Source of the DNA: Megascapheus bottae
Lineage: Eukaryota; Chordata; Mammalia; Rodentia; Geomyidae
Assembly (NCBI GenBank): GCA_024803745.1
Contig: JANJXV010000129.1
Span: 1 to 64,000, forward strand
Length of the DNA stretch: 64,000 nucleotides
Direction of reading: 5' to 3'
Part shown: positions 38,329 to 50,828 of the stretch, one piece after another
How positions within the stretch are numbered: position 1 is the first letter of the stretch
Layout: every line of letters begins with the position of its first letter
Translations under genes and position numbers: made by a program
The notes under the pieces: generated by a model
The model's database searches: none
What the model was told of the DNA's origin: nothing
Seen by the model: the letters and a program-made list of their open reading frames with translations, nothing else

Positions 38329-39746
38329 CCCTTGTTTCTGGATTGTTGGGTAAATGCCAAGTAGTGGAATTGCTGGGTCATAGGGGAGTTCTATGTTTAG
38401 CCTTTTGAGGCACTGCCACCCTGCTTCCATAGTGGTTGAACGAGTTTGCACTCCCACCAACAGTGTAGTAGTTAACCCTCCTGGCCACAACCCCTCCAGC
38501 ATCCGTTGTCATTCGTTTTCCTGATCCTGGCCATTCTAACTGGAGTGAGGTGGAATCTCAGAATTGTTTTGATTTGCAGTTCTTTCATGACCAGAGATGT
38601 GGAGCATTTCTTCATGTGTCTATAGGCCATTTTCGTTTCTTCTTCAGAGAAGACTCTCTTTAAGGCTTTGGCCCTTTTTTTAATGGGATGGGTGTTACTT
38701 TGGAGGTTAGTTTTGGAGTGATTCAATTTTTTGAGTTTTTGATATATTTTAGATATGAGGCCTTTGTCCGTTGTTTGGTTGGTGAGGATCTTCTCCCACT
38801 CTGTAGGCTTCCTGATTAGTTTACTAGCTATATCCGTTGCCATACAAAAGCTCTGCAGTTTAATGCAGTCCCACTTATCCAGCCTTTCTCTGATTTGTTG
38901 TGATTCTTGGTCCTTATGAAGGAAGTTTCGACCTGTGCCAAGGAGGCCTAGTATATCTCCTATTCCTTCCTGTAAACTTTTCACTGTGTCAGCTTTTACC
39001 TCCAGGTCTTTGATCCGTTTGGAGTTAATTCTAGTGCAAGGTGACAAAGAAGGACCCAAGTTTAGTTTTCTGCAGGTGCTTAACCAGTTCTCCAGCTCAA
39101 CTTGTTGAAGAGGCTATCTTAGTTCCATTCTATTTTTTTGGATCCCTTGTCAAAGATTAGGTGGCCATAGGTCTGTGGTTTAATATCTTGGTCCGCAGTT
39201 CTATTCCATTGGACTTCAGGCCTGTTCTTGTGCCAGTACCAAGCTGTTTTGAGAATTATAGCTCTGTAATAGAGTCTAAAGTTTGGAATTGAAATTCCTC
39301 CAGCCCTTTACTTTCTGCTAAGAAGTGTTTTTGCTATACGGCTCTTTTATTATTCCATACAAAATTTTGAATTGCCTCTTCTATTTCTTTAAAGAATGAC
39401 ATTGGGATGTTGATGGGTATTGCATTGAATTTGTAGATAGCCCTTGGCAAGATTGTCATTTTCACAATGTTGATTCTTCCAATCCAGGAGCATGGGAGGT
39501 TTTTCCATTTCCTTAGTTCTGCTTTAATTTCCTTTTTTATGGTTTTAAAGTTTTCATCTAAACGGTCCTTTACATTCTTAGTTAAGCTAATTCCTAGGTA
39601 CTTTATTTTCTTTGAGGCTATTGTGAAAGGAGTTTCTTTCCTGATTATTGCCTCGTTCCTCTCACTGTATGCTTGTTTCGTTCCCAATTGCACTGCCTAG
39701 GAATTCTAGTACTATGATAAATAGGAGTGGAGAGAGTGGGCATCCT
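38329..39746 (-). mobile_element. LINE-1 fragment in inverted orientation (ORF2 only)
   Basis: The minus strand carries ORF2 from the reverse transcriptase GCPLSPLL region (39746) to the C-terminal [11 protein letters not shown] segment (38329); ORF1, the endonuclease and the 3'UTR are absent. Open stretches are 39693-39334, 39059-38472 and 38502-38302. About 240 bp is missing at ~39672-39690, with a short non-matching filler between GAGGAACGAG-type and CACTGCCTAGG-type sequence, and the YADD catalytic region lies in that gap. Here the A run at ~38680 is longer (KKRAKALKRVF remains in frame), unlike the array copies. It belongs to the same subfamily but is not a unit of the tandem array. Confidence 0.92.
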
Positions 39747-39829
39747 GAATGCTACTCCTTAGCACTTTTATGCAAAGCTTAGGCCTGTGGCATTTTAAGC
39801 ACAATTCAACGCTCTGTTTTTTGCTGGTT

Positions 39830-39925
39830 AATTAGAGGTAAACATCTTATGGAATTTATTGCATGGTTGATTTTGAACTGGAATCCTCAGGTCTCAGCTT
39901 ATCTTGAGTAGCTAGGATTACAGTA
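39830..39925 (-). mobile_element. B1-like half SINE
   Basis: Plus shows TTTTGAACTGGAATCCTCAG and GAGTAGCTAGGATTACAG, the complement of the left half of the composite SINE. The right half is missing. Confidence 0.6.
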
Positions 39926-40425
39926 CTTTTACAACCTGTATGCTCATACACATCGCTTCTGATCCAAACACTCATTGTTCAATTTAACTAACAAGATGTG
40001 AAGAAAGATGATTGACTGTAATTTACTGGATGGGCTTCTAGTGAGTATATAATTCCACTTCCACTCTGAAGTCAGGGAAATGTTTCTGGTACATGTTTCA
40101 ACTATCTCCCAAAGAGGAAATAATGTGTGAGTACGTTTGCTAGTTGTAGGCTGTTGTAGGCTGCTGGAGGAAAAGGAAGCAAATAGGCACAGGCTGGCAG
40201 CAGATGCCACAGAACAACTTGTGACCAAGACTCCCAGAGCAGACCTCAGAATCGATGACAGAGTTGGATCTACCCAGTAACAGGGGCAGTGGTGACACCT
40301 GAAACTGCGCGTTTGAGCCTTTGCTTCTAGTAAACAGGGCCACCTATGTCTCAATGAGAAAGGAGAGATTTTGGTGGAGAAGTTGAGATTAAACATTATG
40401 TATCATGCAAGAAGACAGACTATAA
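39926..40425. other. DNA with no recognised gene
   Basis: Open frames up to 150 codons on the minus strand (40396-39944) lack any family signature and overlap one another; I see no reason to call a gene. Confidence 0.45.
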
Positions 40426-41267
40426 GGGGTCTTTTATTATTCCAAGTGAAATTTTGGATTTCCTCTTCTGTTTCTTTAAAGAATGACATTGGGATATTGA
40501 TTGAAGATTGCCATTTTTACAATATTACTTCTTCCAAACCAGGAGCATAGGTTTTTGCATTTCCTCAGTTCTGCGTTAATTTCCTTCTCCAGGGTTTATA
40601 GTTCCATCAAAAATGTGCTTTACATTCTAAGTTAATTCCTAGGTATTTATTTTCTTTGATAGCAAAATGAGTTGCTATCCTGATTCTTGCCTCATTCCTG
40701 TCATTTGTTGGCATATAGGAAGGCAGTTGACATTGAGGGTTAATTTTATACCCTGCTAACTTACCAAAGTTTTATATCAGCTCAAGCAGTTTTGGAGTAG
40801 AGTCTATAGGGCTCTTTAAATACAGAATCACGTCATCTGTAAGGAGAGAAAGTTTCAGTTCCTCTTTCCCTTTTCCTCCTCACTCCAGTTAGAATGGCCA
40901 AGATCCAGAAATCTAATAACGTATGCTGGAGGGGATGTGGCCAGGAGGGATCACTACTACACTGCTGGTGGGATTGCAAACTCGTTCAACCACTATGGAA
41001 AGCACTATGGCAGTATCCCAAAAAGACTAAACATAGAGCTCCCCTGTGATCCAGCAATTTCACTACTTGCCAATCGGCCAGATAGGACATACTCAATTCA
41101 CTAGAAGAATAATATTTATCACAGCACTATTTACTATAGCAAAGGTATGGAACCAACCCAGATGCCCGTCAGTTGATGAGTAGATCAAATATGGTATTTT
41201 TACACAATGGAATTCTGTGCTTCTGTCAGAAAGAATGACATAGACGAATTTGTAAGGAAATAGAAAA
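40426..41267. mobile_element. Older L1 fragment with an internal inversion
   Basis: Positions 40426-40872 match L1 ORF2 reverse transcriptase on the minus strand (complement of the FIWNNK and ADD regions). Positions 40876-41267 match the more C-terminal ORF2 part on the plus strand (TCACTCCAGTTAGAATGG through AATTTGTAAGGAAATAG). An upstream L1 segment inverted against a downstream one is the pattern left by twin priming. It is more diverged than the other copies and has no 3'UTR or tail, so it is probably also truncated. Confidence 0.8.
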
Positions 41268-41340
41268 ATTGTAAAGTTTAGAAATTAGTTTCTGTCTCCT
41301 TCTTTCTCTCCTTCTCTATCTGTAAAATTTAGAAGTTCCT

Positions 41341-41360
41341 GTTTCTCTCTCTTTCTCTCT

Positions 41361-41444
<84 letters not shown>

Positions 41445-41445
41445 A
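41341..41445. repeat. (TC)n microsatellite
   Basis: About 105 bp of CT/TC dinucleotides with a few TTTC interruptions. Confidence 0.97.
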
Positions 41446-41612
41446 TCCTTAGGCTTGAACTCAGGGCCTGAGCTACTTTTGCTCAAGGTTAGCACTCTAC
41501 CATTTGAACCACAGTGCTGCTTCTGGCTTGCTCTTTTCACGTAGTATTGAGGAATCTAACCCAGGCCTTCATCCTTGATAGGTTAGCACTCTACCACTAA
41601 GCCACACAGTCA
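41446..41612 (-). mobile_element. ID-type dimeric SINE
   Basis: Plus strand reads TTGAACTCAGGGCCTGAGC, GAACCACAGTGCTGCTTCTG and CTACCACTAAGCCACACAG, the complement of the dimeric ID-like element; the neighbouring TC repeat corresponds to its A-rich tail side. Confidence 0.7.
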
Positions 41613-41879
41613 GATTTTGGAGGTTTCCGACAAAGGTTTTCCTACATGCTATTATTTCTTCTGTGAGTGCTCTTAATGCTTGCTGATGGTTGACTTTGTT
41701 TAGAAGACTTACCCTAATGCTCCCATATACAGAGATTCTATATATAGCTAAATGTTTTTCATTACTCAGAATTTCTCTATTGTTTATGTTCTGAAATGTA
41801 CTGATGACTGACTGCTGATTAAAAGTCATTGCACATTTGTTCTATTCATTAGTTTTCTTTTCTTCTATGGGAATCAAGT

Positions 41880-43677
41880 TTGTGGTGAACACAGAAGTAT
41901 GCCTTCCAGGTCAAACACTTTCCACATTTGTAATATTCATAAGGTTTTTCTCTCCTATGTGCATTTTATACTTAGTCATGGGTTCATGATGGATTTTTCA
42001 TATTCTTATATTCATACGATTTTTATCCTGTGTCTGTGTGGTATCATGCAAACTCAACTATGAGTTCTTCAAAAAAATTTCCCTTTCATTTTATTCATAG
42101 GATTCTATCCTGTGGGTGTTTAGTGATAAATCTTGACTTGTGCCTTCTGGGGAAAAGACTGAGCATTTGCTACATTCATTAAGGGTTTTATCTTGTGTTG
42201 GTTCTATGACACAAGCTGAGTTTTCTTCCACAGACTAAAAAGTCTTTCCTATTTATTACATTGCTAAGGCTTCTCATATGTGTGAACTCTCTTATGCTTC
42301 CTGAAGGGTGAATACTGCACGAAAGACTTTCAACTTTGGTTATATTCCTAAGGTTTCTAATATGTGTGAATTCTGTTATGCCTCCTGTAATGTGACTTCC
42401 ATCTGAAGGTCTTACCACATTTGAGGCACTCGTACAGTTTCTCTCCTGTGTGTGTTCTCTGATGCAATTTGAGCGAAGACTTCCATTTGAAAGACATTCC
42501 ACATCGGTTACATTCATAAGGTTTTTCTCCTGTTTGAATTGTCTTATGCATGTTGAGGTTTGGCTTCTGTGTGAAGGACTTTCCACATATGTTACACTCA
42601 TAAGGTGTTTCTCCGGAGTATATTCTCTGATGAACATGGAGTTTTACCTTCCATTTGAAAGACTTTGCGCATTCAATACATGCATAAGTTTTCTCTCCTG
42701 TGTGTGTTCTATTATGCCCATCAAGATATGACTTCCACTTGAAGGTCATTCCACATTTGTTGCACACATAAGGTTTCTCTCCTGTGTGTGTTCTTTGATG
42801 CAATTTGAGGGAAGATTTCTGTCGGAAAGACTTTACACATTGGTTACATTCATAAGGTTTCTCTTCTGTGTGTCTTCTCTGGTGCAAAGTGAGGTATGAT
42901 TTCAGTCTAAAAGTCTTCCCACATTTATCCCATTCATAAGATTTCTCTTCTGTGTGAGATCTCTGATGTGTGCTGAGAGCTGAATTCTGGGCAGAAATTT
43001 TATTACCTTCCTCATATTCATAAGGTTTGTCTTCTCTTGGAGATCGAGGTTGGAGCGTCAGGTCTGACTTCTCAGAAATTAATTTTCACACTTGATGTAC
43101 GCATCACATATCTCAGGATATTTGCTCTGAGGTATTGTAAGGCGTATTTCATTACTGAAAGATTTCTCACATTCACTACATGTATGAGGAGTCTCTCCTG
43201 TGTACATTTTCGGATGTGTAGTGATGGTCGGTGTTAAGTACAATATTTTTCATCACACAGTACATTTAGCAGTTTTCCTCCCTCCCTGAAGAATTTCTTG
43301 GGCAGGGAGAACAGAATTATGATACTGCAGATCTTTTGGACTGTCACAATCATGAATAAAATGCACTGAATATCCGATGGATTTTTTAAGAACAGGAGAC
43401 ATACGAGATCTATATGCAGCATGCATCTCATCAGGCTTAGGAGACAGAAGCATGTTCTGACACTTAATGAACTCCTCAGTCCTCACCCCTAAGTTGTTAC
43501 CATTATTACTAAACAGCTCTGGATTATGCGTAGAGCTCAAATTTAAAGTTGTTGCTAATCTCACGTTTTCCTCCACTTCGATACTACTTGCAACTGCTAC
43601 TTCACAAAGACATTCATGTGGACTTTCCTGGCAGGTATTGAACACATTTTCCATTACCTGGACATCTAAAATGAGTC
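41880..43677 (-). pseudogene. Decayed C2H2 zinc-finger exon of a KRAB-ZNF gene
   Basis: An acceptor (TTTCTAG, complement of 43678-43684) opens an exon whose frame starts with the typical LILDVQVMENV. A linker region follows to two adjacent TGA stops (43250-43255) where the second Cys of the first finger is expected. One more finger (TGETPHTCSECEKSF) is followed by a frameshift with a TGA near 43073. In the new frame, fingers continue: one lost both Cys, one has Cys to Trp (SYEWDKCGKTF), then six in the open stretch 42887-42357. Of these six, four keep all ligands (for example PYECNQCVKSF, PYECNRCGMSF); two have lost the second His (to Tyr and to Gln). The frame stops at a TAG right after HNRIHTY (42357-42359). 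Degenerate finger echoes with several stops run on to ~41880. A functional DNA-binding repressor is very unlikely. Confidence 0.85.
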
Positions 43678-43684
43678 CTAGAAA

Positions 43685-44104
43685 AAAAGACACAAACATA
43701 CATGAGATACAAATATTCCTTACTGTAAAGGTAATGACTTTACTTTCCCATCCTAAGTGTTAGATATTTTAAAATATAAAAGTGGAAATTGATTTGTGAG
43801 AAATATATGCTTTTATCCCTAACATATTAAGAAAATGATATTTTACAATGACCAATAATGTTTTTCTGTGTTTTAGTTCTCTTTTTATATCACAGGAAAT
43901 ATTTATTGAAATTACCCATCTATGTATTGCTACAGTTTTAAGCTGAGTACTACCTGTAATATACCTGCAGCTTTTTTTTCAAATACTGTTTTGTTTATAC
44001 ATTGAGGAATAGCTGCCTTTCTTTTATTTTTGAGAAATAATCTAAATATTGTGCTGTTTCGCATCTTTTTAAAACTTTCTTTTGTTTTCTTTTCTTTTTT
44101 TTTG
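43685..44104. other. Presumed former intron, no recognised feature
   Basis: A/T-rich sequence upstream (on the minus strand) of the finger exon. I found no KRAB exon on the minus strand here before the L1 array begins at 44479. Confidence 0.5.
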
Positions 44105-44255
44105 TAGTTCATAGGCCTCGGCCCTGTCCCTGAACACTTCAGCAGAAGGCTATAACCCCTATCCTTGAGCTACAGCCACACTTCCTGTTTTCTAGAGTTA
44201 ACTACAGATAAGGGTCTCAGGCCCTGAGTAGCAGATAGGATTACCTTACCCAGTT
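44105..44255 (-). mobile_element. Composite SINE, partial
   Basis: The minus strand contains CTGTGGCTCA-like and GTTAACTC/CTTATCTGTAG segments of the composite SINE, with the A-tail as the plus T run at 44088-44104. The left half is short and diverged. Confidence 0.6.
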
Positions 44256-44478
44256 TCAATACTGTTTGCTTATTAACCATTAAGAGAGGAACACGAATGT
44301 TTTCTAGATTCAGCGGCCACAAGTTTGGTTTATATGTCTGTTTGCCTTTGATCCAAGCGAGAACGATTCTTGAGAGAAAGGACTTACACCTATATCCCTT
44401 CAGTTACAACTTCTCACTAAAGTCTCAACTTAGGTATTTGTGGGAATTTTGAAATTTGTTTCTTTCCATTTGAAGTCT

Positions 44479-47247
44479 TAGGAGAAAGCAAATTATTAAA
44501 ATCAAAGCAGAATTAAATGATTTGGAATGAAAAAACTATAGAAAGAATCAACAAAACAAGGAGTTCGTTCTTGAAAGAATTAACAAAATTGACAAGCCCT
44601 TAGCAAATCTTACCAAAAAAAGAAGAGAGCATATCGAAATGAACAAAATAGCAGATGAAAATGGTAATATCACGACACAAATTACCAAGATCCAGAATAT
44701 CATGAGGGAATACTTCTCAAACCTTTACGCCAACAAATTTGAGAATCTAGAAGAAATGGATGAATTCCTAGAAAATATTAACATACCCACACTGAACCAC
44801 GAAGAGCTAACCCAACTCAACAGGCCTGTTCCAAGCTCTGAAATAGAAATGGAAATTAGACAACTTCCACTTAAAAAGAGCCCAGGGCCAGATGGATTCA
44901 CAGCTGAATTCTATAAGGTCTTCAAAGCAGAGCTCACACCAATACTCCTCAAGCTCTTCAACGAAATTGAAAATGAAGGTTCTTTACCAAACTCATTCTG
45001 TGAAGCCAGCATATCCCTCATCCCTAAACCAGACAGAGATTCATCAATGAAAGAGAAGTATAGACCCATTTTTTTGATGAACAACTCATCAAAACAATTA
45101 TACACTATGATCAAACTGGATTCATCACAGGGAGGCAAAGCTGGTTCAACATACACAAATCAATTAATATAATTCAACACAACAACAGGAGCAGGGATAA
45201 AATTACATGATTGTCTCAATAGATGCGGAAAAGGCATTTGACAAGATCCAAAACCCCTTTATGTTAAAAGATGTGGAGAAACTAGGAATCCATGGAACAT
45301 TTCTCAATGTAATAAAGGCTGTGTATGAGAAACCCACTGCTAGGATTATACTTAATGGTGAAAATCTAAAGCCATTCCCTCTAAAATCAGGAACGAGACA
45401 AGGATGCCCACTCTCTCCACTCCTTTTTAACATAGTACTAGAATTCCTAGGCAGTGCAATAAGGCAAGAAGCAATCATAAAGGGGATCCAAGTAGGGAAA
45501 GAGGAAATAAAACTATCCCTCTTTGCAGATGACATGATTCTGTATTTAAAGAATCCTAGAGACTCTACTCCCAAGTTCCTTCCGCTGAATCAAAGCTTTG
45601 GAATGGTAGCAGGCCATAAAATCAACCCTCACAAATCAACTGCCTTACTTTACGCCAACAGTGAGAGGAACGAGGCAATAATCAGGAAAGAAACTCCTTT
45701 CACAATAGCCTCAAAGAAAATAAACTACCTAGCAATTAGCTTAACTAAGAATGTAAAGGACCGTTTAGATGAAAACTTTAAAACCCTAAAAAAGGAAATT
45801 AAAGCAGAACTAAGGAAATGGAAAAACCTCCCATGCTCCTGGATTGGAAGAATCAACATTGTGAAAATGACAATCTTGCCAAGGGCTATCTACAAATTCA
45901 ATGCAATACCCATCAACATCCCAATGTCATTCTTTAAAGAAATAGAAGAGGCAATTCAAAATTTCATATGGAATAATAAAAGACCCCGTATAGCAAAAAC
46001 ACTTCTTAGCAGAAAGAACAGCGCTGGAGGAATTTCAATTCCAAACTTAAGACTCTATTACAGAGCTATAATTCTCAAAACAGCTTGGTACTGGCACAAA
46101 ACAGGCCTGAAGCCCAATGGAGTAGAACCACAGACCTATGGCCACCTAATCTTTGACCAGGGAGCCAAAAAAATAGAATGGAAGAAAGATAGCCTCTTCA
46201 ACAAGTTGTGCTGGCAGAACTGGTTAAACACCTGCAGAAAACTAAAGTTGGATCCTTCTTTGTCACCTTGCACTAGAATTAACTCCAAATGGATCAAAGA
46301 CCTGGAGGTAAAAGCTGACACACTGAAAAGTTTACAGGAAGGAATAGGAGATACACTAGGCCTCCTTGGCACAGGTCGAAACTTTTTAATAAGGACCAAG
46401 AATCACAACAAATCAGAGAAAGGCTGGATAAGTGGGACTGCATTAAACTGCAGAGCTTTTGTATGGCAACGGATATAGCTAGTAAACTAATCAGGAAGCC
46501 TACAGAGTTGGAGAAGATCTTCACCAACCAAACAACGGACAAAGGCCTCATATCTAAAATATATCAACAACTCAAAAAATTGAATCACTCCAAAACTAAC
46601 CTCCAAAGTAACACCCATCCCATTAACAATGGGCCAAAGACTTAAAGAGAGTCTTCTCTGAAGAAGAAACAAAAATGGCCTATAGACACATGAAAAAATG
46701 CTCCACATGTCTGGTCATAAAAGAAATGCAAATCAAAACAACTCTAAGATTCCACCTCACCTCTGTTAGAATGGCCAGGATCAGGAAAATGAATGACAAC
46801 AGATGCTGGAGGGGATGTGGCCAGAAGGGACAACTACTACACTGTTGGTGGGAGTGCAAACTCGTTCAACCACTATGGAAAGCAGTGTGGCAGTGCCTGA
46901 AAAGGCTAAACATAGAACTCCCCTATGACCCAGCAATTCCACTACTTGGCATTTACCCAACAATCCAGAAACAACGGCATACTAAACCCACTAGCACAAC
47001 AATGTTCATTGCAGCACTATTCACCATAACAAAGATATGGAACCAACCCAGATGTCCCTCAGTTGATGAGTGGATCAACAAGTTGTGGTATTTGTACTCA
47101 ATGGAATTCTATGCTGCTGTCAGAAAGAATGACATTGCCCCATTTGTTAGGAAATGGAAAGACTTAGAACAAATCATATTAAGTGAAGTAAGCCAGACTC
47201 AAAGGAACTTAGGCTCAGTGGTTTCCCTCATTCGTCATAATCAGTAG
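44479..47247 (+). pseudogene. L1 ORF2 remnant of copy #3
   Basis: Open stretches are 44639-45172 and 45207-46478, then 46463-46645 and 46675-47247. The reverse transcriptase retains [37 protein letters not shown] and LFADDMILY, and the Cys-rich WRGCGQKG...HCWWECK region is kept. A ~48-bp deletion at 45082 removes the [13 protein letters not shown] segment and, with a following shift, breaks the frame. ACTTTTTAAT at ~46381 loses bases of the usual TTTCTTAATAAG, causing another shift. Variants CTAGCAATTAGC (45729), AACTTAAGACTC (46045) and GACCAGGGAG (46155) are shared with copy #5 and not with #1, #2 and #4. Confidence 0.93.
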
Positions 47248-47660
47248 AAACCTTGGGCTCTACTAGCAGAGATTTGCAATAGAGCAAAAGGCCATATATA
47301 AGGCCATATAATGTGAAGCTAATTGAAAGGACCTCCAGGATATTGAAACAAAATCCATATAATGAATAATTGTTGTCCTTAATGTAGATGTTGTCTCTCA
47401 TCTCGCTTGCTGTCCCTTGGTTCACCCATATTGGTATAGTATCTCACTTTGTTATCTGATATATTGAATTTATTTGTATTTGGATATTTGATATTTGATA
47501 GGGCAGGGGGGAAAACCGAGACGGTGGGGGGTGTGGGGTTGGAGGGAAATGGGTACCAAGACATGTGAAAGGGTATCAATGTATGTGAATTAATGCACTT
47601 TCTATCTGGCAAATATCATCTAACCCTTTTACTAATTAAAATAAAAAAAATGAAAAAAAA
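44479..47660 (+). mobile_element. LINE-1 copy #3, 5'-truncated
   Basis: The copy begins abruptly at TTAGGAGAAAGCAAATTATT, equivalent to about 51838 in copy #4, so ORF1 and the endonuclease are missing. ORF2, the 3'UTR with its G-rich tract (47506-47550) and the A-rich tail are present. It is followed by the same spacer as the other copies. It starts about 665 bp further into L1 than the endonuclease fragment at 33504-33661 ends. Confidence 0.95.
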
Positions 47661-48297
47661 GAAAGTTGTAGTGTGTAGGGAGGATGATGGGGTCAAATAC
47701 ATTTCTTCTTAGAAATTTACCTCATCTGGTTGCTCTGGATTTTCCTGGCCTCCTTCTAGAGAAAGTTCTGTTATACTGGATTTGTGGCATGGCAATGACC
47801 TAGCATGTACATCTTCGAGTAAGACATCCACAACTTCCATGCCTGAGACTCGAGTTTCCTGAACTTTGGCAACAGCACAGCAACATCTTTCTTCCTCCTG
47901 AGCCACAGGCCAAGTGAGCTGGCTTGAGCTGGTTGTTAGTTACAGTGGCTTGGTTACCAGGGTTCCATATTCTGTTCCATTGTGAGGGAGGCAGGGTCAC
48001 CTTTCAGGGCCCAATGACCAAAGATCCTTGCTCACAAAAGACCTCACTAAAGACATAATGGAGTCTGAATCTCTCCTCCAATCTCACCATATACATGTGG
48101 ATGTAGTAAACAGCAAACCTTATTTGTCCAATCCCAATGTCTTCCACTAGGCCCAACTACCAGTCTGGTCTCAGGCTCAAGGAGACTTTCTTAGGTAAGA
48201 TCCAGACTTAAGGGTCAATATTGCCCTCATCGTTTACAAAACATTTGCTTCACAGTGCCTTCTCTGCCTGCATTTTGCCCCTTGTCGAATTTTTTTT

Positions 48298-48483
48298 GTT
48301 TTTGCTAGTCTTGGGAATTGACCTCTGAGTGTGAACATTGTTCTTGGGCTTTCTTTAGGCTTTAGCTGTCCCACCGAGCCACAGCACCACTTGCAGCGTT
48401 TTCTATGTATGTGGTAATGAGGAATCAAACCTGAGTCTTTTTGCTTGGTAGCCAAGTACTCTACCACTAGGTCAAACACACAG
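48298..48483 (-). mobile_element. ID-type dimeric SINE in spacer 2
   Basis: Same orthologous insertion as at 27972-28158. Confidence 0.7.
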
Positions 48484-48688
48484 GGCATCTTGCACATATT
48501 TTTGACGTCAATCTACTAGGATATTATTAGGGTTCTGTATCCTAATCAATTTTTTCCTGATGATTAGCTTTGCTGTCAAGTGTAAAAAATGCAAGAGGGA
48601 AAAACACAGAAGGATTAGTGAAATTAAAAAAAAATCATTAGACACAGTTAAGTGTTCATTCTTTGTAGGAGAAAAGATATTTGGATAA

Positions 48689-48729
<41 letters not shown>
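48689..48729. repeat. (GAT)n microsatellite, expanded only in this spacer
   Basis: About 13 GAT triplets. The same place in the other spacers has one to three (28359, 56088, 63494). Confidence 0.95.
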
Positions 48730-48750
48730 CTTTATACTTACTGTGTCTGG

Positions 48751-48956
48751 GTTGAGAGTTTGGCATAGTGGTAGAGTGCTTGCCTAGCATCCAGGAAGAT
48801 CTGGGTTTGATTGCTCAGTATCACATAGATAGAAAATCTAGATGTGGCACTGTGGCTCAAGTGGCAGAGGGCTAGACTTGAGAAAACCCGAGGACAGTGC
48901 TCAGGCCCTGAATTCAAGCCCCAAGACTGGCAGAAAGATAAAAGAAAATAAAAATG
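48751..48956 (+). mobile_element. ID-type dimeric SINE in spacer 2
   Basis: Same orthologous insertion as at 28391-28597, with the ID core GTGGTAGAGTGCTTGCCTAG at 48768. Confidence 0.75.
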
Positions 48957-49593
48957 CTTTTTATGAACTAATTCACTCACAGCATTTGCTTCTGAAATCT
49001 TCGCTTCTGCATCTTGTGAAATACCCCTTTCCCACAACGTAGACAAGAAAAACAGATCCATCCCATGGTCCATTGTGAGGCCACTGGTTGGGCTAAGAGC
49101 TAGTCGTGCAGCAACAGATAAGTTTTATTCTAATACTTTCCAAACTTTGTACTCAAATATGCTACCTGCTTACCAACTTTGGTCAGTTATCCTTATGCTC
49201 TACCTTTTCTTCATGACTACAATATTCTTACACTCCTACGTTAATCCTCTTGTACCTCCCCTGACCTCTCTCATTCTTTTTTTCTATCTCTGGACCTCGG
49301 CACGGATCTACACTTGATGGCTGTTGAGCAATATTGTATATGTTGGTGGTTAATTATTCTCTAGGCTCAGAGGGAGTTAACGACAATAGAGATCGGATTG
49401 AGAGGCTTATTGTTTTGGGTATAAATCGCTTATCAGTGGTTGTATTAGACTGGTCTGTAAGTGCACAAAAAGAAAGAGTGATAATACCAATCAAAACTTG
49501 TGAACATCTAGTGTCTGCCAGCTACAGAGGTCTAGGTTGGTCATATCTGAAAAACTATAATCGTATTTAGTAGTAATCTTGCTCCCATTTCAA

Positions 49594-50780
49594 ATGGGCA
49601 GAATAAGAAACTCAAGAAAAATGTCAAATCAAGAAACAACATCCCCCACCCAATATAAACATACAATGGAACAGTCACTGGCAAACCTAGAGGAGAGTCT
49701 TGCAAGTGCTACACAAATGCAATTGATAAACATCCTTAATGGAAAATGTGAAAATATAAAGAAAGAGATAATGGAGGAAGCCATAGCTGAACAAGAGGAA
49801 AGCATAAACAAGGTGATAAGTGAAAAAGAAGAAGCCATAAAGGAGGCCATAATAAAGGTTTTTCAAAGAAATAAGGATGAATTCATAGAATCCACAAATA
49901 AAAACGCGACCAAACTCCAGCAAATGTCCAAAGAAAATAAAGTTACTGAGCTAACGACTCAAAAGGAAATCAAGGAGATAAAGAAATCCATACATGATCT
50001 AAAACAAGAGATGCAAGGCATTAAAAATGAGCAATTAGAAGAAAGGGAGATAAAAAGTAAAGTAGATAGTTTGATAGCAGTTTAGACAATGCAGAGGACA
50101 GAATTTCCGGGGCTGAAGATAATTTAGGTATTATAGAGTAAGAACAGAAAATGAGTCAATCCAAATCTAGGAAATATGAGAGAGCGCTTCAGGAGGTTCA
50201 AGATACAATAAGGAAGCCTAATTTAAGGCTAGTTGGTATTGAGTAGGGCGTGGAGAAAGAGGTCAATGGTATTGGAAATATACTTCAGGGAATCATCTCA
50301 GAGAATTTCCCAAATATCCAGAAGGGCAGGCCCATCCACATACGAGAAGCTTTTAGAACCCCAAACAGACCTGAACAGAAAAGAACATCCCACCGCCATA
50401 TTGTGATCCTAACTGGATCAATAGAAACGAAAGAAAAGATCCTAAAGGCAGCCAGGGAAAAAGGATCAGTAACCTATAAAAGCAAACCAATCAGAATAAC
50501 CCCAGATTTCTCAGCAGAGACCATGCAAGCACAAAGTTACTGGAAGCATATATGTCAGGCCTTTAAATCAAATAACTACCAACCAAGAATACTGTAGCCA
50601 GCTAAGCTCTCATTTATAACTGAGGGAACAATAAAAATATTCCATTCCAGGGAAAAGCTGCAACAATATGTCGAAACAAAACCAACATTACAGAGAATTC
50701 TCAAAGATGCTCTATACATAGAAAACCAAAATAAATGCAACATAGGGAAAGAAATGGCACCTAAACAGCATACCATCTAA
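49594..50780 (+). pseudogene. L1 ORF1 remnant of copy #4
   Basis: Open from 49594 (MGRIRNSRKMSNQETTSPTQ) through the Glu/Lys-rich coiled coil to 50085, where a missing base at TAGTTTGATAGCAGTTTAG shifts the frame. Stops follow at ~50138 (GAGTAAGAA) and ~50241 (GAGTAGGGC). The RRM and C-terminal part are open at 50250-50597 (NILQGIISENFPNIQKGRP). The TAG at 50595-50597 is shared with copies #2 and #5; the reading continues recognisably as the C-terminal domain (PAKLSFITEG) to TAA at 50780. Confidence 0.9.
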
Positions 50781-50828
50781 GGACCACAAGAACTGTCAAG
50801 ACACAGGCCCTACTAAAAGCTTTTAAAA

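Larger units (their letters stand above)
47661..49593 (+). repeat. ~1.93-kb inter-L1 spacer, copy 2
   Basis: Collinear with the spacer at 27333-29258 and the same two SINEs. It differs by an expanded GAT microsatellite and by loss of about 30 bp near 49298 (CTCGGCACGGATCTACAC joined directly). No gene recognised. Confidence 0.88.

Noticed and set aside
39944..40396. A 150-codon minus-strand frame as a gene
   Set aside because: It overlaps another frame, has no recognisable motif or splice context, and its composition is unremarkable.
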